Assembly: GCA_003164035.1 (NCBI GenBank)
Contig: PLRS01000077.1
Location: 1 to 64,000 of the forward strand
Length of the DNA stretch: 64,000 bases
Origin: Bryobacterales bacterium
GTDB taxonomy: Bacteria > Acidobacteriota > Terriglobia > Bryobacterales > Bryobacteraceae
Reading direction: 5' to 3'
The translations under genes were made by a program, and so were the position numbers. The notes below the pieces were generated by a model. It saw nothing but the letters and a program-made list of their open reading frames with translations, was not told where the DNA came from and did not search any database. Of this stretch, positions 25,055-35,100 are shown piece by piece. Position 1 is the first letter of the stretch, and each line of letters opens with the position of its first letter.

Positions 25055-27538
25055 CTATTGCAGCACCGGCAGTGTCAGGTATCCGGCCGGCACAAACAAA
25101 CTGCCTTCGGTAGTCCCTCCGGGGGCAATGGAGCGCAGGAATTCGGCCAGAGCCCGCCCGCTACGCCGGCCGGCCAGGGTCTCGGCAAAAGCGCGCGCCA
25201 CCGCGGCGACCTGTTCGGCGGTTTCGTGTGCGAACTCCAGGCGAAAATCGCAAATGCCGGCCGCCCGCCATTCCTCCAGACGCAGGGCGGCCTGCTGCGC
25301 CTCGGCGCCGAATACGGTGTTGCGGCAGCCCACGTCGGCCAGCACCGGATGCTCGCGGCCCTGGGGATCGCGAAGGGCCACCTGGTGCCGCTCGCACGGC
25401 CGGCCGCAATCCCGGTAGCTGGTCCCCGTCGAAAGAAACCGGCAGAACACGCAATGTTCGGTGTGGAACACGGGCAGGTGCTGATAGGCGACGGCTTCTA
25501 TACGCCCCACCCCCGCGCGCCGCGCCAGGTCGGCCACCTGGGCGGCGTTCAGATCGTGGGTCGGAGTGAGCGCGTCGAGTCCCATCGCAAACAGTTCTTC
25601 CGCGGTCAGACTATTGGCCGCGTTCAAGCTGAAGTCGCCCACCAGACCTCGATGGGAGCGCTCCCGCAGCGCTTCGAGCAACCCGGCCGAGCGCACCAGG
25701 ATAGGGCAACCGCAGCTCAGCAGAAAGTCGACTATGCGCGCCTCGCCGGGCTTCAACACCCGCGGGCTGGCCACGCGCACGGCGACACCGGCGCCGCGCA
25801 CCCGATCGAGGGAAGGCTTCAGACCATACAGATCCAGGTAGTCGAGCGTGACGCTTGCCGGCCCGGCCGCGATAGCGGCTTCGAGCTGCTCCGGAGTGCG
25901 CACCAACAGGTGCAACAGGGCTTCTCCGGGCGGTTCGGCGACGGCCCGAACCGGCGCGCTGGAAAGCCGAACCGGCTGGATAGCGGCCGGGCGCGGCGCC
26001 GCTTGCGCCCTTTCCAACTCCTCCACGGCTTCCCGGCGGATTTGGTTCAAAAGCGAACTGGGGGCGAAAGGCCGGCCGTCAATCTCCAGTTCCAATTCCG
26101 CCAGTTCGTAAGCCGTGTTACCGAGGCGGCCGAACTGCGCCCGCAGAAAATCCCGGTCGAGCGCCTGGCTGCGGGCCTCGCCCAGCGCCTCGCGTGATTC
26201 CACCTTCACCCTAAGCGCGCCGACGCTCCATTCGGTGCGCAGCGGTTCGCCGGCGCGCGCCACGGCCCGCACGGTAACCCGCTGCCTGCGCAACGGCTGC
26301 GCGGGTTCCAGATAGGGCCGAGCGGCCTTGTCGATGTCCGGGTCGTGGGTGCGCCATAGCCAATCGCCGCGGCGGATACGGCTGGGGTCGATGGCGCCAT
26401 TGCCGAATCCCACCTCCAAGGCCGTTCCCGCCCCGCGCACCTCGAACACCCGCCCACCTTCTTCTTTCTCCTCCGGACTGCGCCAGCTTGCGGCGTCGAA
26501 CACCACCCCATCGCCCGGTTTGAGCGGCGCCACCCGGTGCGCCTCGGCCGGCTCGATCAGGATGCCCGACTCCGCCACCCGGACCACCTTGCCCATCAGC
26601 ACGCCGCGATGGCGCGGGGCGCGTCCGTTCACCACCGCCTGATGATTGGTGCCATTCAAAAAGAACGCACCGAGGCCGCGCGAGTAGACCTGCTCCAACT
26701 CCAGTTCGGCGGCGCGATCGATCGATGGCGCCATCCCCGCCACGGCATCGTCCACCGCCTTTCGATAGGCGCGCGTGGCCAGCGCCACGTAATCGGCATC
26801 CTTGTAGCGGCCTTCGATTTTGAGGGCCGAAACGCCGATCCCGACAATCTCGGGAATCTGGCGCAGGGCGTACAGATCGCCGGGGGAAAGAAGATAGCGG
26901 GCATCGCCGAGCGGCTCGAGCCTGCCGTCCACCATCATTTCGTAAGGCAAGCGGCAAGCCTGCGCGCACTGGCCCCGGTTGGCGCTGCGGCCGCCCCAGG
27001 CTTCCGACGAGAAGCACTGGCCGGAAAAGGCCACGCACAGCGCGCCATGCACGAAGATTTCCAGCTCGCAGGCGGTGGCCGCGCGGATGGCGCGGATCTC
27101 GTCGAGCGAAAGCTCGCGCGCCAGCGTCACCCTGGTGGCGCCCAGCCGCTCGGCCAGCCGCACCCCTTCGGCGTTGGTCACCGACATCTGCGTGCTGGCG
27201 TGAATCTGAAGATCGGGAGCGATCTCCCGCGCCAGCCTGGCAATGCCCAGATCCTGCACAATGATGGCGTCGGCGCCGGCCCGCGCAATGCATTCGAGAG
27301 CGCGGCCCGCCTCCTCGATTTCGTGCTCGAACACCAGCGTATTAAAGGTGACGTAGCCGCGTACCCCGCGCCGGTGCAGGGTCGCCATCGCCTCCGGCAG
27401 TTCGCTCGCCTCGAACCCCACTTTGGCGCGCGCCGTGAAGTGGCGCAGGCCGAAGTACACCGCGTCCGCCCCGGCCTCAATCGCCGCCCACAATTGTGGC
27501 CAATAACCTGCCGGACTCATGATTTCGGGTTTGCGCAC
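25055..27538 (-). CDS. Peptidase U32 family protein (RlhA/YhbU-like)
   Basis: An 827-residue cytoplasmic protein. The U32 signature is complete in EIFVHGALCVAFSGQCFSS, followed by NRGQCAQACRLPYE, and a cysteine set (CVFCRFLSTGTSYRDCGRPC) near residue 700 may hold a cluster. The C-terminal half corresponds to the DUF3656-type region found in long U32 proteins. Members such as RlhA and TrhP hydroxylate RNA (23S rRNA C2501 or tRNA) rather than cleave protein, so an RNA-modification role is as likely as peptidase activity. It starts at ATG 27538 (MRKPEIMSPAGYWPQL). The next gene on the same strand, a GNAT acetyltransferase, ends 30 bases upstream. Confidence 0.9.
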   Translation of the reverse strand: MRKPEIMSPAGYWPQLWAAIEAGADAVYFGLRHFTARAKVGFEASELPEAMATLHRRGVRGYVTFNTLVFEHEIEEAGRALECIARAGADAIIVQDLGIARLAREIAPDLQIHASTQMSVTNAEGVRLAERLGATRVTLARELSLDEIRAIRAATACELEIFVHGALCVAFSGQCFSSEAWGGRSANRGQCAQACRLPYEMMVDGRLEPLGDARYLLSPGDLYALRQIPEIVGIGVSALKIEGRYKDADYVALATRAYRKAVDDAVAGMAPSIDRAAELELEQVYSRGLGAFFLNGTNHQAVVNGRAPRHRGVLMGKVVRVAESGILIEPAEAHRVAPLKPGDGVVFDAASWRSPEEKEEGGRVFEVRGAGTALEVGFGNGAIDPSRIRRGDWLWRTHDPDIDKAARPYLEPAQPLRRQRVTVRAVARAGEPLRTEWSVGALRVKVESREALGEARSQALDRDFLRAQFGRLGNTAYELAELELEIDGRPFAPSSLLNQIRREAVEELERAQAAPRPAAIQPVRLSSAPVRAVAEPPGEALLHLLVRTPEQLEAAIAAGPASVTLDYLDLYGLKPSLDRVRGAGVAVRVASPRVLKPGEARIVDFLLSCGCPILVRSAGLLEALRERSHRGLVGDFSLNAANSLTAEELFAMGLDALTPTHDLNAAQVADLARRAGVGRIEAVAYQHLPVFHTEHCVFCRFLSTGTSYRDCGRPCERHQVALRDPQGREHPVLADVGCRNTVFGAEAQQAALRLEEWRAAGICDFRLEFAHETAEQVAAVARAFAETLAGRRSGRALAEFLRSIAPGGTTEGSLFVPAGYLTLPVLQ

Positions 27539-27568
27539 GGATAATTCCAGGAGAGAGCCGATCCACTC

Positions 27569-28126
27569 CTATGATACCTGGGCCGAACGCCGGGAACCCG
27601 CCGGGTGGCGGCCGATCTCCCGGTACCGCACCCGATCCATGGCGTACCGCACCAGGCGGACACCTTCGCTTTCGAATTCGCCATCGAAATCCAGTCCGAG
27701 CTTCTCCATGATCCGCGTCGACGCCCGGTTTTCAGGCATAGCAATAGAGACCACACGCTCCAGGCCTACCCGCTCGAAAGCGTCGTCGAGGGCCTCGGCG
27801 GCGGCTTCCGTTGCCAGGCCACGCCCCCAATACGCGCGTGCCAGCCACCAGCCGATCTCCGGTTCCAGTCCGTCGCGCCAGATACCCACGCCACAGAAGC
27901 CGATCAGGTTCCCGGCCGGCTTCCGCAGCAGCTTCCAGCGGCAGAACCCGCGAGTGCGATACGACTCTATCTGGCGGTCGACGAACGAGCGGATCCGCTC
28001 GTCGATCCAGGGCACGCCGCCGGTGATATAGCGCATCACCTCGACATCGGTCGCGATCGGGCGGAACCTAGTCCAGTCGTCGCTCCGCCAAATATCGAGG
28101 ATGAGGCGTTCCGTCTCCAGCGCCAT
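27569..28126 (-). CDS. GNAT family N-acetyltransferase (RimJ/RimL type)
   Basis: A 185-residue acetyltransferase: [19 protein letters not shown] at the start, [20 protein letters not shown] carrying the acetyl-CoA-binding loop (GRGLAT) and [13 protein letters not shown] at motif B. This pattern matches the RimJ/RimL/SpeG-like subgroup that acetylates N-terminal amines or small amines. The substrate is unknown. It lies between a LolD-like ATPase gene (18 bases upstream) and the U32 gene (30 bases downstream), all on the minus strand, so the three may be co-transcribed. Confidence 0.9.
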   Translation of the reverse strand: MALETERLILDIWRSDDWTRFRPIATDVEVMRYITGGVPWIDERIRSFVDRQIESYRTRGFCRWKLLRKPAGNLIGFCGVGIWRDGLEPEIGWWLARAYWGRGLATEAAAEALDDAFERVGLERVVSIAMPENRASTRIMEKLGLDFDGEFESEGVRLVRYAMDRVRYREIGRHPAGSRRSAQVS

Positions 28127-28144
28127 ACCGATATCATCGCTCGA

Positions 28145-28828
28145 CTATTCTTGCTCGATCGCGGCGACCCGCCCGTCGCGAAGGTGTACGCGGACGCCGG
28201 CGATGGCGGCGGCTTCGGCCGAGTGGGTGGCCATCAGCACGGCCGCGCCCAGTCGCGTGGCGCATTCTTTCAGCAGCGCAAGCACCTGCTCGCCGCTGGC
28301 CGTATCCAGGTTGCCGGTGGGCTCGTCGGCAATCACCACTCCCGGCGAATGCACCAGCGCTCGGGCGATGGCGACGCGCTGCAGTTGGCCGCCGGAAAGC
28401 TGGTACGGCAGGCTGGAGGCCTTCTCTTCCAGGCCCACCCAGCGCAGCCGCTCGCGGGCGGCGTCGCGGGCTTTCGGCACGCGCGCCAACAGCAGCGGCA
28501 GTTCCACGTTCTCCAGGACGGAAAGCGTCGGCAGCAGTTGAAAAAACTGAAAGACAAAGCCAATGTAATTGCGGCGCAATGCGGTTAATTCCCGTTCGCC
28601 CAGCGCGCTGGTGGAGCGGCCGTCGATCCGCACCTCGCCCGACGAGGGGAAATCCATGGCGCCGGCCAGGTTGAGCAGCGTGGTCTTGCCACAGCCGCTG
28701 CGGCCTACCAGCGCCGTCACCGTGGCCGGCATCAGTTCGAGGTCGATGCAGTGCAAAACCGGTACCGGCTGGCCGCCGTTGTCGTATGTTTTGGAGACGG
28801 CGCGGAGTTCCACGCGAGGGGCAGGCAT
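28145..28828 (-). CDS. ABC transporter ATP-binding protein, LolD/MacB type
   Basis: A 227-residue ATPase: Walker [11 protein letters not shown]-loop region [20 protein letters not shown], signature [15 protein letters not shown], Walker [13 protein letters not shown] and H-loop ATHSAEAA. The Q-loop and the DEPTGNLD stretch are typical of the LolD/MacB/FtsE group that works with FtsX-like permeases. No permease is adjacent; it could serve an orphan ADOP permease such as the one at 14871, but that is inference. The ATG at 28828 was preferred over longer frames because GGAG lies 8 bases upstream and the conserved start ([12 protein letters not shown]) follows at once. Confidence 0.9.
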   Translation of the reverse strand: MPAPRVELRAVSKTYDNGGQPVPVLHCIDLELMPATVTALVGRSGCGKTTLLNLAGAMDFPSSGEVRIDGRSTSALGERELTALRRNYIGFVFQFFQLLPTLSVLENVELPLLLARVPKARDAARERLRWVGLEEKASSLPYQLSGGQLQRVAIARALVHSPGVVIADEPTGNLDTASGEQVLALLKECATRLGAAVLMATHSAEAAAIAGVRVHLRDGRVAAIEQE

Positions 28829-28931
28829 CTCTCTCCATGTAAGCACGAAGCCGGGAGCCGGAAGACGCCTCGCGTGCTGTAAGCTGTATGCTGAGAGTCG
28901 TGGAGCTGACGGCTCCTCCGGTGCTTGCTCC

Positions 28932-30497
28932 ATGGAACCCATTGGCCAATACAACGCGCGCCCGCGGCTGCTGATCCTGGTGGTCGCTTACAACGCCGAG
29001 AAGACCATCGACGCCGTCATCGCCCGCATTCCGGGGAGCCTGGCCCGCGAGTACGACGCGGAAATCCTGATTCTCGACGACGCCTCCGCCGACGCCACTT
29101 TCTCGCACAGCCATGGGGTGGGGCGGCGCCAGGAAACGCCCTTTCCCGTTCGCGTCCTGTTCAACGCCCGGCGCGAGGGGTACGGCGCCATTCAGAAGCT
29201 GGGCTACCAATACGGCATTGAGAACGGGTTCGATCTGGTGGCGCTGCTGCACGGCGACGGCCAGTACCCGCCGGAATGCCTGCTCGACCTCTTGGAGCCG
29301 CTGCGGACCGGAGAAGCGGCGGCGGTGCTGGGTTCGCGCATGGCCACTCGCTGGGGCGCTCTGCGGGACGGAATGCCGCTTTACAAATTCGTCGGCAACC
29401 GCATCCTCACCTGGCTCGAAAACCGGCTTCTGCACACCGGTTTCAGCGAGCTCCACTGTGGCTACCGGGCGTACTCGCTGGACGCCCTGCGGGCGGTTCC
29501 TTTCGCCCGCAACAGCAACGATTTCGTGTTCGACACCGAGCTCGCGATTCAACTTCTGATCGCCGGCCGGAGGATTTCCGAAGCGCCCGTTCCGACCTAT
29601 TCCGGCGACGAGATCCGGAGCGTCAACGGGCTGGTTTACGCCGCCAAAGTGCTGGCGGCCGCGATCAAGGCCCGGCTGCAGGAATTGAGCCTCTTCTACG
29701 ATCGCCGCTTCGACTGCGCGCCTCCGGAAACCTATTCGCCCTACACCTTGAAACTGCACTACACCAGCCCGCATTCGATGACCCGCGACCGGGTTCGGCC
29801 CGGCTCCAGGGTGCTGGACCTCGGTTGCGCCGGAGGCTACATGGGCGCGGTGTTGAAAAGCCAGAAGAACTGCTTCGTCCGCGGGCTTGACGTTACTCCG
29901 GTTCGGGATGGGATACTCGACGAGTTCGCCATTCACAACCTGAACGATGGCGTGCCGCCGATCGGGCCCGGCCAGTACGACGTCGTCCTGTTGCTCGACG
30001 TGATCGAGCATCTCAACCGCCCGGAAGCGTTTCTGGAGGAAATGCATCGCGCGCTGGGCGCCAGTCCCTCGACCGAGGTGGTCCTGAGTACCGGCAACGT
30101 TGCCTGCCTGGTAACCCGCCTCATGCTCCTCACCGGACAGTTCAATTACGGCAAACGCGGCATTCTGGATGTTACTCACACCCGGTTATTCACCTTTGCA
30201 TCCATGCGGCGGGCGCTGGTGCAGGCGGGTTTCGATATGGTGGAAATCGAGGGCGTTCCCGCGCCGTTTCCCTTGGCGATTGGCGATCGCTTTCTGAGCC
30301 GGGCGCTGTTGGCCATGAACCGCCTGGCCATCCACCTTTCCCGCGGTCTTTTTGCCTACCAGATCTTCATCCGCGCGAAGGCGCAGCCCACCCTGGAGTC
30401 GCTGCTTCGCGACGCCGAGGGCCAGTCCAGAGAGAGGCTCGTTCGGCTCGAAGCCGCACCTTTGCCCGCCATCGACGGCCCCGCCAGCCGCGGCTAA
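28932..30497 (+). CDS. Glycosyltransferase 2 - SAM methyltransferase fusion
   Basis: A 521-residue two-domain protein. Residues 10-250 form a GT-A glycosyltransferase of family 2: RLLILVVAYNAEKTIDAVIA, EILILDDASAD, ALLHGDGQYPPE and HCGYRAYSLDAL, similar to dolichol-phosphate-mannose-synthase-like enzymes. Residues 290-440 form a class I methyltransferase with the SAM-binding loop VLDLGCAGGYMG and LLLDVIEHLNRPE. It is the first gene of a polysaccharide block on the plus strand, 78 bases before the ABC permease. It probably adds a sugar to a lipid carrier and methylates it or a related product. It is divergent from the LolD-like gene. Confidence 0.9.
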   Translation: MEPIGQYNARPRLLILVVAYNAEKTIDAVIARIPGSLAREYDAEILILDDASADATFSHSHGVGRRQETPFPVRVLFNARREGYGAIQKLGYQYGIENGFDLVALLHGDGQYPPECLLDLLEPLRTGEAAAVLGSRMATRWGALRDGMPLYKFVGNRILTWLENRLLHTGFSELHCGYRAYSLDALRAVPFARNSNDFVFDTELAIQLLIAGRRISEAPVPTYSGDEIRSVNGLVYAAKVLAAAIKARLQELSLFYDRRFDCAPPETYSPYTLKLHYTSPHSMTRDRVRPGSRVLDLGCAGGYMGAVLKSQKNCFVRGLDVTPVRDGILDEFAIHNLNDGVPPIGPGQYDVVLLLDVIEHLNRPEAFLEEMHRALGASPSTEVVLSTGNVACLVTRLMLLTGQFNYGKRGILDVTHTRLFTFASMRRALVQAGFDMVEIEGVPAPFPLAIGDRFLSRALLAMNRLAIHLSRGLFAYQIFIRAKAQPTLESLLRDAEGQSRERLVRLEAAPLPAIDGPASRG

Positions 30498-30575
30498 CGG
30501 CTGCGCCTTGGGGTACACTAAGGAACAGTATTTCCCACCGGCGATGTTTTTTGTGGTGCCGGCTCTTTCTAGACT

Positions 30576-31397
30576 ATGCGTCTGCCGTTTTCAACTAATG
30601 CCGACCGCTTCCCGGTACCGGTCCGCCCCGTGCGGAACTGGACCGGCGACTATTGGTATCTGATCGAAAATCTGGTGTTGAAGGATTTCAAGATCCGGTA
30701 CCGCAATATGTCGTTGGGGATGTTCTGGTCGCTGATCAATCCCCTGGTGATGATGTCGGTTTTGTGGTTTGTATTCACGCGGATTTTCCCCAACGCCAAC
30801 ATTCCCCATTACGCGCTGTTTGTCCTGTGCGGTCTGGTTCCATTTAACGTCTTCACCATGTGCTGGCTGAGCGGCACGATCTCTCTGATCGACAATGCGC
30901 ACTTGATCAAGCGGGTCCCGGTCCCGCGCGAAGCGATTCCGGTCGCGGCGGTGTTCGCTAACTGCCTGCAGCTTCTCGCCCAGGTTCTGCTCCTGCTTTT
31001 CCTGGCGGCGGCGGCGATTGGAATTCACCGCTCCTGGTTCTGGCTGCTGGCCATCTGGCCGCTCGAAGTTCTGTTCGTGACCGGTCTCGCGCTGATGTTT
31101 TCGGCCTTTAACGTCTACGTGCGGGACGTGCGCTATGTGGTGGAATCGACCAATGTAGTTCTATTCTGGTTAGTGCCGATCGTTTACGACTTCCGGTGGA
31201 TTCCGGCACAGTACCGGATCATCTATGCTTACAATCCGGTCGCGGCCATGGTGATGGCGCTGCGAAATATCCTTCTCGATCAGACCGCGCCAGCCGGCAC
31301 GCTGCTGGCGAAAGCGGCCATCAGTTCGGTGGCGATGTTTCTGCTGGGACTGGCTGTCTTTCGGCGGCTCCGGCCGAGGTTTTATAACTTCCTATGA
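30576..31397 (+). CDS. wzm: Polysaccharide export ABC permease (Wzm-like)
   Basis: A 273-residue ABC-2 type membrane protein with about six transmembrane helices. The N-terminal amphipathic segment (WYLIENLVLKDFKIRYRN) precedes MSLGMFWSLINPLVMMSVLW, and the C-terminal part has VLFWLVPIVYDFRWIPAQYR and YNPVAAMVMALRNILLD, the standard features of O-antigen or teichoic-acid exporters. It overlaps the ATPase gene by four bases (ATGA). It moves a lipid-linked glycan across the inner membrane. Confidence 0.92.
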   Translation: MRLPFSTNADRFPVPVRPVRNWTGDYWYLIENLVLKDFKIRYRNMSLGMFWSLINPLVMMSVLWFVFTRIFPNANIPHYALFVLCGLVPFNVFTMCWLSGTISLIDNAHLIKRVPVPREAIPVAAVFANCLQLLAQVLLLLFLAAAAIGIHRSWFWLLAIWPLEVLFVTGLALMFSAFNVYVRDVRYVVESTNVVLFWLVPIVYDFRWIPAQYRIIYAYNPVAAMVMALRNILLDQTAPAGTLLAKAAISSVAMFLLGLAVFRRLRPRFYNFL

Positions 31398-32140
31398 GCT
31401 CTCAGCCGGCAGTCGAATTCCGCGAGGTGTGGAAGACCTTCCACCGGCACACGGGACAGCTTCTGCTGCGCTCTCACTTCAAAAGGCTGCTGACCTGGAA
31501 GGACAGCGTGGAACGTTTTCACGCGCTGCGCGATGTTTCCTTCCAGGTGGAGCATGGCGAAAGCCTGGCGGTGATGGGGAAGAACGGGGCCGGCAAGAGT
31601 ACCCTGTTAAGCCTGGTGGCCGGGCTCGTACCGCCGGATCGGGGCGACGTTCTGGCCCGTGGACGGGTGGCGGCTTTGCTGGAGCTGGGCTCGGGTTTTC
31701 ATCCCGATCTGACCGGCCTCGAAAACATTCGCCTCAATGCCGCTCTGCTGGGCTTCAGCCGAAAGCAAACCGCGGCGCGCCTGGAGGAAATCGTGGATTT
31801 CGCGGAGATCTCGGATTTTATCCGGGAACCGCTGCGCACCTATTCGAGCGGCATGATCATGCGTCTGGCCTTCTCGGTGGCGGTGAACCTGGATCCCGAT
31901 ATCCTGCTCATCGACGAAGTGCTGACGGTCGGCGACGCCGGGTTTCAAGCCAAGTGTTTTGACAGGATTCTCGACTTCAGGCGGCGAGGCAAGACGATCC
32001 TTTGCGTTTCTCACGCCGCCGGCATGGCCGAGCGGTTCTGCGGGCGGGCGCTCTGGTTGGATCACGGCGAACTGATGCTGGACGGCGAGATCGGCGAAGT
32101 GGGTTGCGCCTATCAAGGCTACCTGAACGCCGGCGCGTGA
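31394..32140 (+). CDS. wzt: Polysaccharide export ABC ATPase (Wzt-like) without carbohydrate-binding domain
   Basis: A 248-residue ATPase partner of the preceding permease: Walker A GKNGAGKSTLL, LELGSGFHPDLTGLENI (the LELG region typical of Wzt/TagH), signature YSSGMIMRLAFSVA, Walker B ILLIDEVLTVGD. The chain ends soon after the nucleotide-binding domain (YQGYLNAGA), so the C-terminal glycan-binding domain found in O9a-type Wzt is missing. In such short forms chain length is not read by Wzt itself. The next gene starts 46 bases on. Confidence 0.92.
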   Translation: MSSQPAVEFREVWKTFHRHTGQLLLRSHFKRLLTWKDSVERFHALRDVSFQVEHGESLAVMGKNGAGKSTLLSLVAGLVPPDRGDVLARGRVAALLELGSGFHPDLTGLENIRLNAALLGFSRKQTAARLEEIVDFAEISDFIREPLRTYSSGMIMRLAFSVAVNLDPDILLIDEVLTVGDAGFQAKCFDRILDFRRRGKTILCVSHAAGMAERFCGRALWLDHGELMLDGEIGEVGCAYQGYLNAGA

Positions 32141-32186
32141 GCGGGCGGAGAGGAGCGGAATTGGTTGGCGAGGTGATATTCCGGCA

Positions 32187-35100
32187 ATGAGCGAATCGGC
32201 GGCCTGCTGGTGCGGCAATTCCACCCTTGCACCCTTTTCCGGCGATTACCTGCGCTGCGCCGACTGCGAAACCCTGGTGTTGCGCCGCATGCCCACGCCC
32301 GGGCAATTGCTGGTGGCCGACGACGAGCGGGATTTCTACGGAAAAGACTACTTCGATTATCAGGCGCGAACCCACGGCCATCCGGCGCTCGAGGAACGGT
32401 CGCGTATCGAGTTGCGCGAGCGCTGCCTGTATTGGCTGAAGACCCTCTTGCCCTACAGGCTGCCGCCAGCCAAAGTCCTGGAGATCGGTTGCGCGCACGG
32501 AGCGTTTGTGGCCTTGCTGCGGGCCGCCGGATTCGATGCCACGGGTTTGGAATTGAGCGCGGCAACGGCGGCCGGGGCCAGGCGCCGGTTCGACGTTCCC
32601 GTAGTGGCAGGTCCGATCGAAGCCCAGAACATCCCGGCCGAAAGTCTCGACGTCATTGTCTTGATGGATGTACTTGAGCACCTCCACGATCCGCTCGATA
32701 TGATGTGGAGGTGCTTGAAGCTGCTGAAACCCGATGGTCTGCTCTATCTGCAGACGCCGCGCTACCGGGAAGGCAAGACACTGGAGCTCATGCAGGCGGA
32801 TCAAGACCCGTTCCCCGCCATGCTCGTGGCGGACCAACATACTTATCTGTTCAGTGGGAAGTCGGTCCGGCTGCTGCTGGAGCGGTCGGGAGCGGACCAT
32901 ATCGGTTTCGAACCGGCGATTTTCGGCGCCTACGACATGTCGCTGGTGGCCGGGCGTCAACCGCTCTCGCGGTTTACCGAGGAGGAAATCGAGGTCAATT
33001 TGAAGCTGCGCCCTTCCGGGCGGCTGATACTGGCGATGCTCGACCTGGATCGCCATTGCCAGGCGGCACTCACCCGTTCCCGTGAAATGGAAGCGTCGCT
33101 GGCTCGCCAACTCCAAAACGGAGCCATCCTGGAGCGCGCCTACGCCGAATCGGAAGCCGACCGCGCCGACCGGCTCCAGAATATCTTGAAGCTGGAAGAA
33201 CTGGTGCGCGAGGCCCAGGCACAGGCGAGCGTAACGCTTGCCTCGCTCGAGCGGATTCGGGCGGAAAACGGCGAGATGGCCCGGCTGAACGAGCAAGAGC
33301 GGATCGAGATCGAGCGGGTCCGAGCCGAGAGCGGCGAGCTGGCTCGCCAGAGCGAGCAGGAGCGGATCGAGAACGAGCAAAAGCGGCGTGAGATCGAGCG
33401 GGTCCGAGCCGAGAGCGGCGAGCTGGCTCGCCAGAGCGAGCAAAAGCGGCGTGAACTGGAAAGCCGGCTGGCCGACGAAGAGCGAAGGTCCTTGATCGGC
33501 GAATCGCTCCTCGGGCGTATCCGGGGAAGCTACGTCTATCGGTTGATGCGGGCCTGCGGTCTTTGGGGGTGGTTGGACGACAGCCGGCGCGACGGCGCGG
33601 CGGGCCGGCGCCCGGTGGTTTTGCGCAAGGTGGCGGTAGATCTCACCCCGGTCCAGCCGGGCGGCGAGAACGGCGGAGCCAAGGTGATGACTCTGGAGCT
33701 GGTGCGCCATCTGGCCCTGATGGCTCCGGAGTGCCAGTTCATTCTCCTGACTTCGGAGTCGAGCCATGACGAGCTGGCCGCGCTGGCCGCCCCCAATGTC
33801 AAACGGCTCTGCGTTCACCGGCCGGGCGGCGCGCTTTCCGCCGCCGATAATTTCGCCGTCCGTTTGCGGCGCGTCCTGGGCCGCGTGCTCTCCGTCCCGC
33901 GGCTCAATCAACTGGCGGGTCTGTACCGCGAAGCCACCGGCCAGGTGGTGGTCGGCAGCGACCTGGTGCGGCGGCTCGATGCGGATCTGCTGTTCTGCCC
34001 CTTTACCGCGCCTTACTACTTCCACCCTTCCGTTCCCACGGTTTCGGTCATCTACGATTTGCAACACCGGGAATATCGCCAGTTTTTCAGCGAACTGCAG
34101 GTGTACGAGCGGGAGCGCTCATTCGATCAGGCCTGCCGGCTGGCCAACCGCCTGGTATGCATCTCCGAATACGTACGCAAAGCCGTGCTTGCATCCGGCG
34201 CGGTGCCGGCGGAACGGCTCGAAACCGTCCCCATTCAGTTGGGAGAGCGTCTGCCTCGGGTTGCTCCGGAATCGCGCGCGCCGGTGCTTCGGTCGCTGGG
34301 CCTGGAACCGGAACGCTTTCTGCTCTACCCCGCCAATTTCTGGCCGCACAAGAATCACGAAATGCTGCTGACGGCCTTCGGACTATACCGCTCCAGCCAC
34401 CCGGACTCGGATTTGAAACTGGTGCTGACCGGGGCGCCGGGCGCCCGCCAGGACTTTCTGGTGGATGCCGCCGCCCGGATGGGCATGAACGGATCGGTGG
34501 TCTTCCCCGGCTATGTTTCCGATGCCGATTTCAGCGCGCTCATGCAGAGTTCGATGGCGCTGATCTTCCCGTCGCTGTTCGAAGGGTTCGGCATGCCGTT
34601 GCTGGAGGCCATGGCCGCCGCCCGGCCCTTGCTGGTAAGCGATGCCACCAGCTTGCCGGAAGTGGCCGGGGACGCGGCGCTCCTGTTCGACCCGCGCCGG
34701 CCGATGGAGATCGTCGAGGCTATTACCCGAATCGCCGCCGACCCCGAGTTGCGCGCCGAACTGGCGGCGGCATCGGCGCACCGCTTGCAGGCGTATGGCG
34801 ATGCCCGCGAAATGGCGGCCCGTTATCTGAGGATTTTTCACGACGCCTGCAACCAGTCCGCCGGTCTGGAACCGGCCGTGCATGGTATTTTCGACGACGG
34901 CTGGCTCGGTGACCGGATGACGGTAGTTTATGGGCGCGGACACGATTGGCGCCGGCTGCGCGTCCGCCTGGCGGTTCCCGACTGGGCGCCGGTGGCCAAG
35001 CTCGACGTGCGCGTTTCTTCTCGCGGCGACGAAGGCGACCGGCTGCGGATGGGGGTGGCCGCCGGAACCTCGGCCACCGTCAATGTGGCCCTCAGCGGCG

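Noticed and set aside
28569-28931. N-terminal extension of the glycosyltransferase-methyltransferase gene
   Set aside because: The upstream part of the frame overlaps the LolD-like gene on the other strand and shows no domain; the ATG at 28932 precedes the conserved start of the GT2 domain.
33238-33480. CRISPR-like repeats in the coiled-coil region
   Set aside because: The repeats are in frame, of heptad period and without unique spacers of constant length.
31977-34067. Minus-strand frame of 696 codons across the polysaccharide operon
   Set aside because: Contains repeats mirrored from the coiled-coil region and no recognisable domain; the plus-strand genes are certain.
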